From the NCBI RefSeq assembly GCF_900169145.1, contig NZ_FXZD01000004.1, positions 62,001-126,000 on the forward strand: 64,000 nucleotides of DNA, given 5' to 3'. Of this stretch, positions 31,142-43,884 are shown in pieces (position 1 is the first letter of the stretch; each line of letters opens with the position of its first letter). The translations under genes were made by a program, and so were the position numbers. The notes below the pieces were generated by a model. That model was not told the DNA's origin, ran no database searches, and saw nothing but the letters and a program-made list of their open reading frames with translations. This DNA is from Brevibacterium antiquum CNRZ 918. Its GTDB lineage: Bacteria > Actinomycetota > Actinomycetes > Actinomycetales > Brevibacteriaceae.

Positions 31142-32125
31142 ATGGGAAAATACGTTCTCCGGCGATTCGTCAACTACTTCATCCTGGCGTTCATCGCCAC
31201 GGTCACCGCCTACATCACCTCCAGTGCGTTTATGGATCCGGCCGCGCGGTATCGGGGCCAGAATCCGCCGCTGTCAGAAGCCTCGATCAAGTCGATCCTC
31301 AACGGACACGGGACCAATCCGGATGTTCCGATCATCGAGCGTACGTGGGCCTGGCTGACGGGGATCTTCCTCCACGGGGACTTCTCTACGACGGTCCACA
31401 ACAATCCGGTCTTCCAGGAGATCATGACCCGGGCAGGGGTCAGCCTCAAACTTCTGCTCATCGGTTCCATCCTCGGAGCCATCCTGGGCGTCGTCCTCGG
31501 CGTGTGGGGCGCGGTTAAGCAATACAAGGCCTCTGACCAGACAGTGACTTATGCGTCCTATCTGATCATCGCCACCCCGACATTTGTCATTGGCGTGGTG
31601 CTAATGATCATTGCCACTGCCTTCAACGGTCTCATCGGCACAACCCTGATTCGCTTTTCCGGTGAATACACGGCGGACATACCGCCGGGCTTCTTTCCGT
31701 GGTTCACCGATCAGCTCTCACATATGCTGTTGCCGACATTGGCATTGGTGATGATGGGTGCTGCCACCTACTCGCGTTATCAGCGCTCGGTCATGCTCGA
31801 TGTGCTGGCCTCTGATTTCATCCGCACCGCGAGATCGAAAGGGCGCACCCGCAAGACCGCCTTGGTCAAGCACGGTGTTCGCGTTGCCCTCATCCCGATG
31901 TCGACCTACTTCGCCTACGCCTTCGGCACGTTGGTCGCAGGATCGGCGATGCTCGAGGTGGTGTTCTCCTGGCACGGCATGGGGGAGTTCACCATCAACT
32001 CGATCCTGCAGTCCGATATCAATGCTGCTGCCGGGTCCGTCCTGTTCATCGCAGTGCTGACTCTGATCTCTTCGACCCTCTCGGAGATCCTCTACGCTGC
32101 CCTCGACCCGAGAGTGAGGATCTGA
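31142..32125 (+). CDS. Peptide/opine ABC transporter permease (DppB-like)
   Basis: 327-residue inner permease subunit with about six membrane helices, beginning YVLRRFVNYFILAFIATVTA. The cytoplasmic EAA loop is seen (SDFIRTARSKGRTRKTALVKHGVR), which contacts the ATPase. First gene of a complete importer operon: permease, permease, fused ATPase, binding protein. One base separates it from the second permease. Confidence 0.95.
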   Translation: MGKYVLRRFVNYFILAFIATVTAYITSSAFMDPAARYRGQNPPLSEASIKSILNGHGTNPDVPIIERTWAWLTGIFLHGDFSTTVHNNPVFQEIMTRAGVSLKLLLIGSILGAILGVVLGVWGAVKQYKASDQTVTYASYLIIATPTFVIGVVLMIIATAFNGLIGTTLIRFSGEYTADIPPGFFPWFTDQLSHMLLPTLALVMMGAATYSRYQRSVMLDVLASDFIRTARSKGRTRKTALVKHGVRVALIPMSTYFAYAFGTLVAGSAMLEVVFSWHGMGEFTINSILQSDINAAAGSVLFIAVLTLISSTLSEILYAALDPRVRI

Positions 32126-32126
32126 C

Positions 32127-33036
32127 ATGGCCACCGATCTTCCGATCTCCACGACTGCCGACACCGAGGTTGCGCCTCGTCGTTCGAAGCCGACCTCCCG
32201 TCTGACCTTGGTCTGGCGCCGACTGCGCTCGACCCCGCGCTTCTGGGTCGGCGGCATCATGCTGGGGTTCTTCGTCCTGTTCGCAATATTCGGCAACACG
32301 ATCAACATCTATACGCCGACTGACCAGGACATCCACGCACTCAACGAGGCACCGAGCCCGCAGCACTGGTTCGGCACGAACACCATCGGCCAGGATATCT
32401 ACGCCCAAACCGTGGCGGGACTGCAGAAATCTCTGCTCATCGGCATCATCGCCGGGCCCGCAGCGAGCCTCCTAGCCGCGATCATCGGTTCGACAGCGGG
32501 ATACTTCGGCGGCCGCATCGAGGTCGTCATCGTGTGGTTCATCAACCTGCTCCTCGTCCTGCCTGCGTTCTTCATCCTCGTGCTTCTGGCCCCGATGCTG
32601 CGCCAGCTGTCGTGGATGGCGATCGTCGTCTTCCTCGCCCTGTTCGGGTGGATGATCATGGCCCAAGTTGTGAGAAACCAGACGAAGGCGATCAAGGACC
32701 GTGACTTCGTCAAGGCGGCGCGGTACATGGGCGTCTCCACTCCACGGATACTGAGCCGGCACATCATCCCGAACGTCGCGTCGATCCTCATCGTCGATGC
32801 CACTTTGGGCGTGGTCTCAGCGATCCTGACCGAAACTTCGCTGAGCTACTTCAACCTCGGAATCCAGAAGCCCGATGTCTCCATCGGCACACTCCTGGCT
32901 GAGGGCTCCGGGGCGGCTGTGACCCGTCCGTGGCTCTTCGTCTTTCCCGCAGGCGTCCTCGTCCTCATGCTGTTCGCCATCAGCCTGATGGCCGATGCGC
33001 TCCGTGACGCCATCGATCCCACCTCAGGAGTCAACC

Positions 33037-33044
<8 letters not shown>
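32127..33044 (+). CDS. Peptide/opine ABC transporter permease (DppC-like)
   Basis: 305-residue second permease. Cytoplasmic N-terminus, first helix at about 45-65, then the typical QHWFGTNTIGQDIYAQ segment and an EAA loop (DFVKAARYMGVSTPRILSRH). Starts two bases after the DppB stop. Its end overlaps the next gene by 8 bases. Confidence 0.95.
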
Positions 33045-35142
<2,098 letters not shown>

Positions 35143-35202
35143 ACGAACCCGACACAGTACTCATCCATCGATCACCACACAGAGAACAGGAAAGAGGAAC
35201 TC

Positions 35203-36900
35203 ATGAAGATGAGAAACAAAGCGACAGTGGTTGTCGCTGCGACTGCGGCATTGGGGCTGGCCCTCTCCGGTTGCCAACAGGACAACAAGGACTCCAAAGG
35301 AGTCGACAGCGACAAGGCGAACGAGGAGATCTCAGGCTTGCCGTCCGTTGACTACCAGAAGGCCGGCTACGATGAGATCGCCGATGGCGGAACGCTCACC
35401 TATCCGATGACCGAGATCCCGGCCAGCCTCAACTACTACCACGCTGACGGCGCGCACGTGGACAACAACAATCTCTACGGCACCTCACTGGGTGGGCCGA
35501 TCAAGACCAAGGACGATGGCAGCTGGGAAGTCGATAAGAACTACGCCGAGAGCGTGGAGATCGCCAGCGAAGATCCGCTCGTCATCGACGTCAAGCTCAA
35601 CAAAGACGCTGTCTGGGAAGACGGCACCCCGATCGACGTCGAGGACTACAAGGCATTCTGGAAGACGCAGAGTGGTGAGAACAAGAAATTCGAGGTCGCC
35701 TCGACCAAGGGCTACGAGGACATCGAGAGCATCAAGTCCGGTGACGACAAGTACGACGTCGAAGTGACGTTCAAGACTCCCAACATCGACTGGCCCAACT
35801 ACATCGGCGCCTTCGTGCCCAATGAGATCGCAGAAGACCCCAAAACGTTCAACAAGGACTACGTCAAAGACGTGCTGCCCTCGAACGGACCGTTCAAGGC
35901 TGACAAGGTCGACAACAAGGCCGGCGTCATCACCATGGTCAAGAACGACAAATGGTGGGGCCAGGAACCCAAACTGGACAAGGTCATCTTCAAGGTCGTC
36001 TCCCAGGCGCAGCAGGCCCAGGCCTATGCGAACAAGGAGATCGACCTCGTCGACATCGGCACCGACGGTGACTCATATGAGACGGCCGGAAAGCGCGAAG
36101 ACGGCGAAATCTTCAAGTCGCAGGGCATGCAGTGGACTCACGTGACCCTGAATGCGGAGAAGGGCGCGCTCAAGGAGCAGGAGGTCCGCGACGCGATCGG
36201 TCACGCCATCAATCGTGAGGCCATCGCCCAGGCAGCCATCGGGCCTGTCGAAGCACCGGTGACACTGGTCAACAACGTCACCTTCATGCCGGGCCAGGAC
36301 GGATATCAGGACAATGCGGACGGAAGCCTGGACTTCGATCCGGAAGCGGCAAAGAAGATCCTCGACGACGCAGGCTGGGCCGAGGGAGACGATGGAATCC
36401 GCGAGAAGGACGGCGAGAAGCTGAAGTTCAACATCGTCGTTCCCGCCGACACAGCTTCGAATGCCCAGCGCGCTGAGCAGGTGATGAAGGACCTCAACGA
36501 GATCGGCTTCAAGATCAAACTCGAGACCGTCCCGGTGGCCGCGTACTTCGCCGATCACGTGCTCAACGGCAACTTCGACATGGCTACGTTCACCTGGCAG
36601 GGCACAGCCTTCCCGATCTCCTCGGGTTCGAACCTGTTCTACCCGGCCGATTCCGAGCAGAACCACTCGAAGATCTCCAGCGACGCGATCGGTGAGAAGT
36701 TCAAGGCCGCAACGAAGACTCTCGACCCGGCCGAGTCGAAGAAGCTGGCAAACGAGGGCGATGCCGAAGTGCTGAAACTCAAGCCCCTGATCCCGTTCTA
36801 CCCGACCCCGTATGTCTGGGGCGTCAAGGACGACATTGTGAATCTCGGGCCGCGTCAGCTCGAAACTCCCGATTGGACGAGCATCGGGTTCAAGAAGTGA
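35203..36900 (+). CDS. Peptide-binding lipoprotein of ABC importer (SBP family 5)
   Basis: 565 residues. Type II signal peptide with lipobox LSGC, lipid-bearing cysteine C24. The body is a family 5 solute-binding protein (GGTLTYPMTEIPASLNYYHA near the start; VRDAIGHAINREAIAQAA in the middle), as in DppA/OppA. The ligand cannot be read off; di- or oligopeptides are usual. Last gene of the operon, followed by a terminator. GAAAGAGG lies upstream of the ATG. Confidence 0.93.
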   Translation: MKMRNKATVVVAATAALGLALSGCQQDNKDSKGVDSDKANEEISGLPSVDYQKAGYDEIADGGTLTYPMTEIPASLNYYHADGAHVDNNNLYGTSLGGPIKTKDDGSWEVDKNYAESVEIASEDPLVIDVKLNKDAVWEDGTPIDVEDYKAFWKTQSGENKKFEVASTKGYEDIESIKSGDDKYDVEVTFKTPNIDWPNYIGAFVPNEIAEDPKTFNKDYVKDVLPSNGPFKADKVDNKAGVITMVKNDKWWGQEPKLDKVIFKVVSQAQQAQAYANKEIDLVDIGTDGDSYETAGKREDGEIFKSQGMQWTHVTLNAEKGALKEQEVRDAIGHAINREAIAQAAIGPVEAPVTLVNNVTFMPGQDGYQDNADGSLDFDPEAAKKILDDAGWAEGDDGIREKDGEKLKFNIVVPADTASNAQRAEQVMKDLNEIGFKIKLETVPVAAYFADHVLNGNFDMATFTWQGTAFPISSGSNLFYPADSEQNHSKISSDAIGEKFKAATKTLDPAESKKLANEGDAEVLKLKPLIPFYPTPYVWGVKDDIVNLGPRQLETPDWTSIGFKK

Positions 36901-36956
36901 CCCTGAGACTCATCGTCTGATCCGAAAGATGTGATCGCCACGATCACCCTCAGTCG

Positions 36957-36992
36957 CCGGCCCCGTGGACTCACGTTCTCCCACGGGGCCGG
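36957..36992 (+). terminator. Terminator of dpp operon 1
   Basis: CCGGCCCCGTGG pairs with CCACGGGGCCGG over 12 bp with a 12-base loop, followed by CTCTTCTC. It also serves the convergent PH-domain gene. Confidence 0.8.
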
Positions 36993-37040
36993 CTCTTCTC
37001 GTGCCCTCAGGCAGACTTGGTTCTCGAGGCCGCTTCAGCG

Positions 37041-37604
37041 CTACAGGCGGCTGAAGATGTCGAGCAGTATGAGGACGAGAGTCACGCCCACGACGCCGAG
37101 GTTCCACACCGTTGTGGTGGTGCCGGTGGGGTTGGCTGCGGTGGTCGAGTCCTGATGCTGATTCTCCCAGCGTCGGAGCAGTTCGAAGGCAGGGTGGTTG
37201 TCGACCGACTCCGGTCGTGTGCCACCGGTAAGCCCCGAGTCGACTTTGCGGCGCGGCATCCCGGGCGCATTCCACGGACGGTATGTGCGTGCAGCCCCGT
37301 TCGGTGCGATCGCCATGATGGAGACGACCGTGCTCAATCTGATGTCAGTGATGTTGGCAAAGGGCACTGTGGTGGTGCGCAGGATCTCGCGGATCACGAC
37401 CTGCTCGGACCCGACGATGACAGCCGGTCGCCACAGGAGGATGAAGATGAGCCATCCCACCAGCGCCAGCGGTGGGAGGAACGTTCCGACGGTGTCCCAG
37501 GAGCCGCGCATGATCGCATCGATGAGAAGCAGTGCGAGGAACGCCCAAACGATGATGGTGATGATGGGGCCGCTGCGTTGTCTGAGGATGATCGGTGCGC
37601 TCAC
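37041..37604 (-). CDS. Membrane protein with bacterial PH domain
   Basis: 187 residues. Two membrane helices at about 12-30 and 38-57, then a soluble beta-rich stretch (VIVGSEQVVIREILRTTTVPFANITDIRLST) that resembles the bacterial PH domain of actinobacterial low-molecular-weight antigen-6-type proteins, and a last hydrophobic helix at the C-terminus (LGVVGVTLVLILLDIF). The role is unknown. It faces the dpp operon tail to tail and is divergent from the hydroxyacid dehydrogenase at 37709. Confidence 0.8.
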   Translation of the reverse strand: MSAPIILRQRSGPIITIIVWAFLALLLIDAIMRGSWDTVGTFLPPLALVGWLIFILLWRPAVIVGSEQVVIREILRTTTVPFANITDIRLSTVVSIMAIAPNGAARTYRPWNAPGMPRRKVDSGLTGGTRPESVDNHPAFELLRRWENQHQDSTTAANPTGTTTTVWNLGVVGVTLVLILLDIFSRL

Positions 37605-37708
37605 CGTCTTAGCCTATCGGCTATACGATGAAAGACAGGGACTGCTCCGGACTCGTGCGGCTTCGGTGCTCTGCTTCCGACCAAAGCACCGAGGATGGAA
37701 GGACAGGC

Positions 37709-38650
37709 ATGCACATCGTTGTGCTCGATGACTACCAGAATGTGGCGGCAGACTATGCGAATTGGCACGCGCTTGGGGCGCAGGTCGATTTCGTCTCCCG
37801 CCCGATCCTCGACACCGCGGATCTGGTGCAGACAGTGGCCGGAGCCGAGATTGTCGTCGCCATGCGTGAGCGCACCCTCTTCTCTGCTGAGCGTTTGTCG
37901 CGGCTGCGAGACCTGCGGCTGCTGGTGACCACGGGCAGGGTCAACGCCTCGATCGATCTGGACGCTGCACGAGCGCAGGGGATCACGGTCTGCGGGACCG
38001 AGTCGACCGCCTCGGCGACTCCGGAGCTGACCTGGGGGCTCATCCTCTCTGTGTTACGCAGCATTCCAACCGAAGATGCCGCGATGCATTCCGGCGGCTG
38101 GCAGTCCACCGTGGGCGGTGATCTTTTCGGGCACAGGCTCGGCGTCATCGGACTGGGCAGGCTGGGCAGCCAGGTCGCCCGTGTCGGGGCCGCCTTCGGA
38201 ATGGAAGTCGTGGCCTGGAGCCAGAACCTGGACGCGGCGCGTGCCGCCGATGTCGGGGCACATGCTGTGAGCAAGGAGGAGCTCTTCGCCACCTCCGACG
38301 TGGCGACCCTGCACTACAAGCTCAGCGAGCGCAGCCGCAGGCTCGTCTCTGCCGAGGAGCTGGCGCTGATGAAGCCGACGAGCATCTTCATCAATACTTC
38401 GCGGGCGGGCCTCGTTGACATGGAGGCACTGCAAGACGCCCTGGCAGGAGGTCGCATTCGCGGCGCGGGGATCGACGTGTATGACACCGAACCGCTGCCG
38501 GCCGACCACCCTCTGCGCAGCACTCCGAGGACCGTGCTGACCCCGCACCTGGGCTACGTCACCGATGACACGTACCGAATCTTCTTCACTCAGGCACTCG
38601 AGGACATATCCGCGTGGATGGCGGGGGAGCCGGTTCGTCAGCTCACCTGA
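37709..38650 (+). CDS. D-2-hydroxyacid dehydrogenase family protein
   Basis: 313 residues from ATG 37709 (after GGAAGGAC); the frame upstream to 37628 is not protein-like. NAD-binding motif GVIGLGRLGSQVARVGAAFG, catalytic Arg region FINTSRAGLVDMEAL, Glu in YDTEPLPADHP and His in LTPHLGYVT. Only about a quarter similar in appearance to the other two members of the superfamily in this window (27944 and serA). Substrate unknown. Confidence 0.9.
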   Translation: MHIVVLDDYQNVAADYANWHALGAQVDFVSRPILDTADLVQTVAGAEIVVAMRERTLFSAERLSRLRDLRLLVTTGRVNASIDLDAARAQGITVCGTESTASATPELTWGLILSVLRSIPTEDAAMHSGGWQSTVGGDLFGHRLGVIGLGRLGSQVARVGAAFGMEVVAWSQNLDAARAADVGAHAVSKEELFATSDVATLHYKLSERSRRLVSAEELALMKPTSIFINTSRAGLVDMEALQDALAGGRIRGAGIDVYDTEPLPADHPLRSTPRTVLTPHLGYVTDDTYRIFFTQALEDISAWMAGEPVRQLT

Positions 38651-38677
38651 TGCGACGGACCCGCCAGAGACAACGAC

Positions 38678-38716
38678 AAGGCCCGCCGGGAGCAAAGATG
38701 CTCCGCGACGGGCCTT
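38678..38716. terminator. Bidirectional hairpin between convergent genes
   Basis: AAGGCCCG and CGGGCCTT form the outer stem, GGAGC and GCTCC the inner one. It lies between the dehydrogenase stop (38650) and the aldo/keto reductase stop (38729). The AA/TT ends give a short T-run in both directions. Confidence 0.75.
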
Positions 38717-38728
38717 GAACGATCAACG

Positions 38729-40305
<1,577 letters not shown>

Positions 40306-40348
40306 GGGTCAACGATACTCGGTGGGCCGTATCGTAGTGGACACCGGA

Positions 40349-40802
40349 ATGGAGGACTCCATGGGAACCGATCGACAGCCTGAGTCACTCGCCGAGGCCT
40401 TCGCCCAGGTGCCTCGTGAATTGTTCCTGCCTGAGGATGAACGACGCTTCGCCTCCAGCAATGTGGCGCTGCAGATCGGCGATGGACAGACGAATTCTCA
40501 GCCGAGCACGGTCGCCGATATGCTCAAGCTCCTTGGCCCACGACCGGGTGACCGCGTTCTCGATCTGGGTTCCGGTTCGGGATGGACGTCCGCTCTCCTC
40601 GGTGTCCTCGTCGGCCCTCGCGGGCGCGTGACTGGTGTGGAGCGTCACCGTCAGCTCATCGAGCGCGCGCGGGCGTCGCTGGGTCATGGTCATTCCGGTG
40701 CAGGGCGTGATGCTGCGTGTCGTGGTCGCCGGATCCGGTGACCACGACGTCTCCATCACGCGGCACGGACAATATCGATTCGTCCCATTCATCCGCGACT
40801 GA
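40349..40802 (+). pseudogene. Broken protein-L-isoaspartate O-methyltransferase-like gene (internal deletion plus frameshift)
   Basis: The N-terminal half is intact in one frame from ATG 40349 (or 40361): AFAQVPRELFLPEDER, then the SAM-binding motif VLDLGSGSGWTSALLG and GVERHRQLIERARA. Near 40668-40685 the frame changes. The next frame carries the C-terminal end of the same family, GRRWVMVIPVQGVMLRVVV through QYRFVPFIRD, to TGA 40800-40802. The middle of the family (about 60 residues with the GDG motif and the substrate-binding part) is missing at the junction. The simplest reading is a deletion of about 180 bases that was not a multiple of three. The product, read without shift, would end at 40741 with a scrambled tail. 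Confidence 0.82.
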
Positions 40803-40838
40803 TCGCGTTACTCCTTCGGCAAGTCGTAGACTACGTCA

Positions 40839-40893
40839 GCCACCAGCTACGTGAACCCACAAAAGCACAGTGCAGGCGGTGTGCTTTTGCAGG
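40839..40893 (+). repeat. Left 55-bp direct repeat with hairpin
   Basis: Identical over 55 bases to 41961-42015; weaker similarity goes on for about 14 more. It begins GCCACCAGCTACGTGAACCC. The segment contains a 10-bp perfect hairpin CAAAAGCACA / TGTGCTTTTG (40860-40869, 40880-40889), terminator-like in both directions. It lies between the methyltransferase remnant and the nuclease gene. Confidence 0.95.
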
Positions 40894-40930
40894 TTGGGGT
40901 ATCTGAAGTGAAGTAATCCGTTGTAGTTTA

Positions 40931-40965
40931 TTGTCATTTAATGACGATAGGTGCAATATTGACGC
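40931..40965 (+). promoter_or_regulatory. Leaderless promoter and palindromic operator of the DUF559 nuclease gene
   Basis: TTGTCA (40931-40936), 17 bases, then CAATAT (40954-40959): a good sigma-70-type promoter whose start would fall on or next to the ATG at 40966. No ribosome site is visible, so a leaderless mRNA fits. The perfect palindrome GTCATT-T-AATGAC (40933-40945) covers the -35 box. Confidence 0.6.
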
Positions 40966-41976
40966 ATGTACCAAGTATTCGACACTGCTCGGTTGCTCAG
41001 GCTCGGACTTTCTGAGCGTGATATTCGCAAGGCGGCCGCATGTTGCTTGGAACGCGTCGCCCGCGGTCGATTCGCTGTCCGACGAAGATGTGACAATGAA
41101 CGGCATCGGCGAGTTTGGGAATCTGTCGACCAGGAAGATGCAGATCTTCTAGTGAATAAGAACGATTTTCGCGATGTCCTCGAACGACTGAAAGTTCTCA
41201 TCAGAGCTCGCGCAGATAGAGTGAGTGACCGCCAGCAGAGCGCGGGTGGCCGAGTGCGAAATGAAGTCTTCTCCCATATTTCGGCCGCTCTCCTGTGGAC
41301 GCTTGAGGTCGCTCGGCCGGTCGAGGGGCGCGTAGAAGTGATTCGGCCGGGCATCAGCCGGCGCCACGCAAATCTGATCGTCAGGAGACGAACGCTCCCG
41401 CCGGAGCATGTTGCCAGAATCGGAGATGTCGCCGTCACCACTCGTGCTCGGACCCTCATCGATGTCGCCCGAGACTACGGCTTGGACGTGAGTGTTCCTA
41501 TGCTCGACGATGCATTGCGACGAAGCCAAGTGTCGAAGGCTCAGCTCTTCGACGTGGTGCAAGCTGCCCATGAGGTGAGGAACGAGAATCGTGTCTCTGA
41601 GGCGATCAGCTTGACGGATCCCCTCAGAGAGTCACCTGCCGAATCGATTGTCGCAGTTCGGTTCTTCGAAAACGGAATCCTCGATTTCGAGTCTCAGGTC
41701 GAAGTCCGCGATGCGCAGGGTCGCTTCATAGCCCGTGTCGATTTCCTGCATCGAGGGGCGATGATCATCGTGGAGTTCGACGGACGAGGCAAGTACTTCC
41801 TCGACGATCGTGATCACAGAGCGGCCTTTGACAGAGAGCGTGAGCGTGAGCGGCAGCTGAGAGCGCTTGGCTATCATGTGGTGAGGATCTTTTGGAAAGA
41901 TCTATTTCGTCAGCAGAAGTTCACCGAGCTGGCTCGACTCCTAAGGGCACGTATGGCTCGGCCACCAGCTACGTGA
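40966..41976 (+). CDS. DUF559/Vsr-like endonuclease-domain protein with AbiEi-like N-terminal region
   Basis: 336 residues. The N-terminus (about 1-45, FDTARLLRLGLSERDIRKAA) looks like the winged helix of AbiEi-type antitoxin proteins. The middle (TLPPEHVARIGDVAVTTRARTLIDVARDYG) is the linker typical of this actinobacterial family. The C-terminus (about 215-330) is a PD-(D/E)xK nuclease of the DUF559/Vsr type: E in RESPAES, D259 in RVDFLHRG and E270-F-D272 in IIVEFDGRGKYF. The last four residues and the stop lie inside the right 55-bp repeat. Base composition near the start is AT-richer than the neighbours. Such genes often occur in several copies per genome. Role unknown: defence, selfish element or toxin-antitoxin part. 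Confidence 0.85.
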   Translation: MYQVFDTARLLRLGLSERDIRKAAACCLERVARGRFAVRRRCDNERHRRVWESVDQEDADLLVNKNDFRDVLERLKVLIRARADRVSDRQQSAGGRVRNEVFSHISAALLWTLEVARPVEGRVEVIRPGISRRHANLIVRRRTLPPEHVARIGDVAVTTRARTLIDVARDYGLDVSVPMLDDALRRSQVSKAQLFDVVQAAHEVRNENRVSEAISLTDPLRESPAESIVAVRFFENGILDFESQVEVRDAQGRFIARVDFLHRGAMIIVEFDGRGKYFLDDRDHRAAFDRERERERQLRALGYHVVRIFWKDLFRQQKFTELARLLRARMARPPAT

Positions 41977-42015
41977 ACCCACAAAAGCACAGTGCAGGCG
42001 GTGTGCTTTTGCAGG
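41961..42015 (+). repeat. Right 55-bp direct repeat with hairpin
   Basis: Exact copy of 40839-40893. It includes the nuclease stop codon and the same 10-bp hairpin (41982-41991, 42002-42011), which can serve as terminator for the nuclease gene and for the convergent ABC exporter. Confidence 0.95.
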
Positions 42016-42045
42016 CTGAGGTAGCTGAGAGCAAGCAACTGCCAA

Positions 42046-43884
42046 TCACACCAGCGAGTCCCGCCACGCCTTGTGCAGCTGGGCGAACTTGCCCGCCCCT
42101 GAGATCAGCTCGTCCGGCGTGCCGTCTTCGATGATGCGCCCGGAGTCCATGACGAGGACACGGTCGGCGATCTCCACGGTCGAGAGCCGGTGGGCGATGA
42201 TGATTGCGGTGCGTCCTTCAAGCACTGTCGCCAGAGCCGTCTGGACCAGCCGCTCGGAGGGGATGTCGAGGTGAGCGGTCGCCTCGTCGAGGACGACGAT
42301 GTCCGGGTCGGCCAGGAACACGCGGGCGAAGGACACGAGCTGACGCTGTCCCGAGCTCAGTCGTCCGCCGCGTTTCTTCACATCCGTGTCGTAGCCGTCG
42401 GGCAGATTGCGGATATAGGGATCCAGGCCGACGGCCGTGGCCGCGGCGAGTACCTCGTCATCTTCGGCATCGGGATTGCCGATGCGGATATTGTCCGCGA
42501 TCGTGCCCGCGAACAGGAACGACTCCTGGGTGACCATGACGACGCTCTTACGCAGCTGCGCATCGTCGAGGTCACGCAGGTCCACCTCGTCGATGGTGAT
42601 CCGACCTTCGCTGGGATCGTAGAAGCGGGTGACCAGCTTGACCAGAGTCGATTTGCCCGCGCCCGTGGCTCCCACGAGCGCCACGATCTGGCCGGCTGGG
42701 ATGCGCAGGTCGAACCTGGGGAGGACATCAGGGCCGTCGCCGTAGGAGAAGCGGACGTGGTTGAGGTCGATCGAGCGCCCGTTGGGTGCTTGAGCCGATC
42801 CCTCCGCCGAGGCGGTGTCCGAGGCGTGTGCGGGCAGGGGCTTCGGACTCACCGGTGCGACCACCTCGGGGTCGGTGTCGAGGACGGCCGCCATCTTCTC
42901 CAGCGCCGCCGAGGCGGACTGGTAGAGGTTGAATGACTGAACAAGTTCATCAAGGGGACCATAGAACCGGCGCAGGTAGAGGATGAACGCCGCGAGCACT
43001 CCGATCTGAGTCCATCCCTCGATGACGAGCCACGCGCCGACGATGATGATGACCGTCTGAGTGACATTGCCGACCAGCCGCGTCCAGCCCGCGAACCAGG
43101 CGACGCCGCGCAGGGCATCGGTGTTGGCGTCACGGTACTGTGTGTCCTCGTCCTTGAGCGTGCCTCGGCGATCGGGCTGCCGGCGATAGGCCTGAACCGC
43201 ACGGATCCCGCCCATGGTCTCGACGAAGTGGACGATGACCTTGGCGATCGAGGTGCGAGTCCGACGGTAGGCATTGCGCTGCGAACTGTGCGCAGACTTC
43301 GTGATGAAGAACAGCGGAATGAACCCGAGGAAGACCACGAGTGCCAGGGGAACGTCGAGGACGATGAGGGTGACGGCGATGAACGCCATCTCGAACAGAG
43401 CCAGCGCCGTGTCGAAGAGTGAGTAGGTGAGGAACTGCTGCACCGACTCCATGTCAGAGGTCTGCCGCGACACCAACCGCCCCGAGGTCGACCGCTCGTG
43501 ATAGCCCAGATCGAGACGCTGGATATGCCTGAACAGGCGGGAGCGGAGACTGTAGACGACCTTCTGAGCGGTGATGCCGACCAGCCTCGTCGAAGCGAAG
43601 GCGAGCACCGCCGAGGCGACCGCGGAGATGACGAAGGCCGATACCGCACGAATCAGCGGTCCCGGATCGCCCTCGATCGCTTTCGGAACACCAGTGTCGA
43701 GTGCATCGGCGATGAAGATCGGACCGATGACGAGGAACAGTGCGGTGAGGACGACGATGACGAGCAGGAAGATCGCCATCGGAAGATGGGGGCGGATCAA
43801 TGAGAGCAGAAGTGCACGGGCCTTGATCGCGATGTCTGGCGGAAGTGCCTCGACCTCGTCCTCATTGAGACGTGGAATGCTCAA
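42046..43884 (-). CDS. ABC exporter subunit, catalytically competent half (type IV, fused TMD-NBD)
   Basis: 612 residues: six membrane helices (about 35-330) and an ATPase domain (about 370-610). Walker A is VGATGAGKSTLVKL, Walker B IVVLDEATAHLD with the catalytic Glu, and the switch His is in IIAHRLSTV. The signature motif is the variant LSSGQ. The other half is encoded just upstream with 4-base overlap and has a canonical signature but an Asp instead of the catalytic Glu. This is the pattern of heterodimeric exporters such as TM287/288 and BmrCD, with one true and one degenerate ATP site. The substrate (drug, lipid or peptide) is unknown. Confidence 0.93.
   Translation of the reverse strand: MSIPRLNEDEVEALPPDIAIKARALLLSLIRPHLPMAIFLLVIVVLTALFLVIGPIFIADALDTGVPKAIEGDPGPLIRAVSAFVISAVASAVLAFASTRLVGITAQKVVYSLRSRLFRHIQRLDLGYHERSTSGRLVSRQTSDMESVQQFLTYSLFDTALALFEMAFIAVTLIVLDVPLALVVFLGFIPLFFITKSAHSSQRNAYRRTRTSIAKVIVHFVETMGGIRAVQAYRRQPDRRGTLKDEDTQYRDANTDALRGVAWFAGWTRLVGNVTQTVIIIVGAWLVIEGWTQIGVLAAFILYLRRFYGPLDELVQSFNLYQSASAALEKMAAVLDTDPEVVAPVSPKPLPAHASDTASAEGSAQAPNGRSIDLNHVRFSYGDGPDVLPRFDLRIPAGQIVALVGATGAGKSTLVKLVTRFYDPSEGRITIDEVDLRDLDDAQLRKSVVMVTQESFLFAGTIADNIRIGNPDAEDDEVLAAATAVGLDPYIRNLPDGYDTDVKKRGGRLSSGQRQLVSFARVFLADPDIVVLDEATAHLDIPSERLVQTALATVLEGRTAIIIAHRLSTVEIADRVLVMDSGRIIEDGTPDELISGAGKFAQLHKAWRDSLV

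Noticed and set aside
36073..36666. Long antisense frames over the binding protein and many other genes
   Set aside because: They mirror the codon bias of the sense gene and have no start signals or recognisable domains.
40839..42015. Insertion sequence or integron-type cassette
   Set aside because: No transposase or integrase gene and no terminal inverted repeats; only direct repeats with hairpins.
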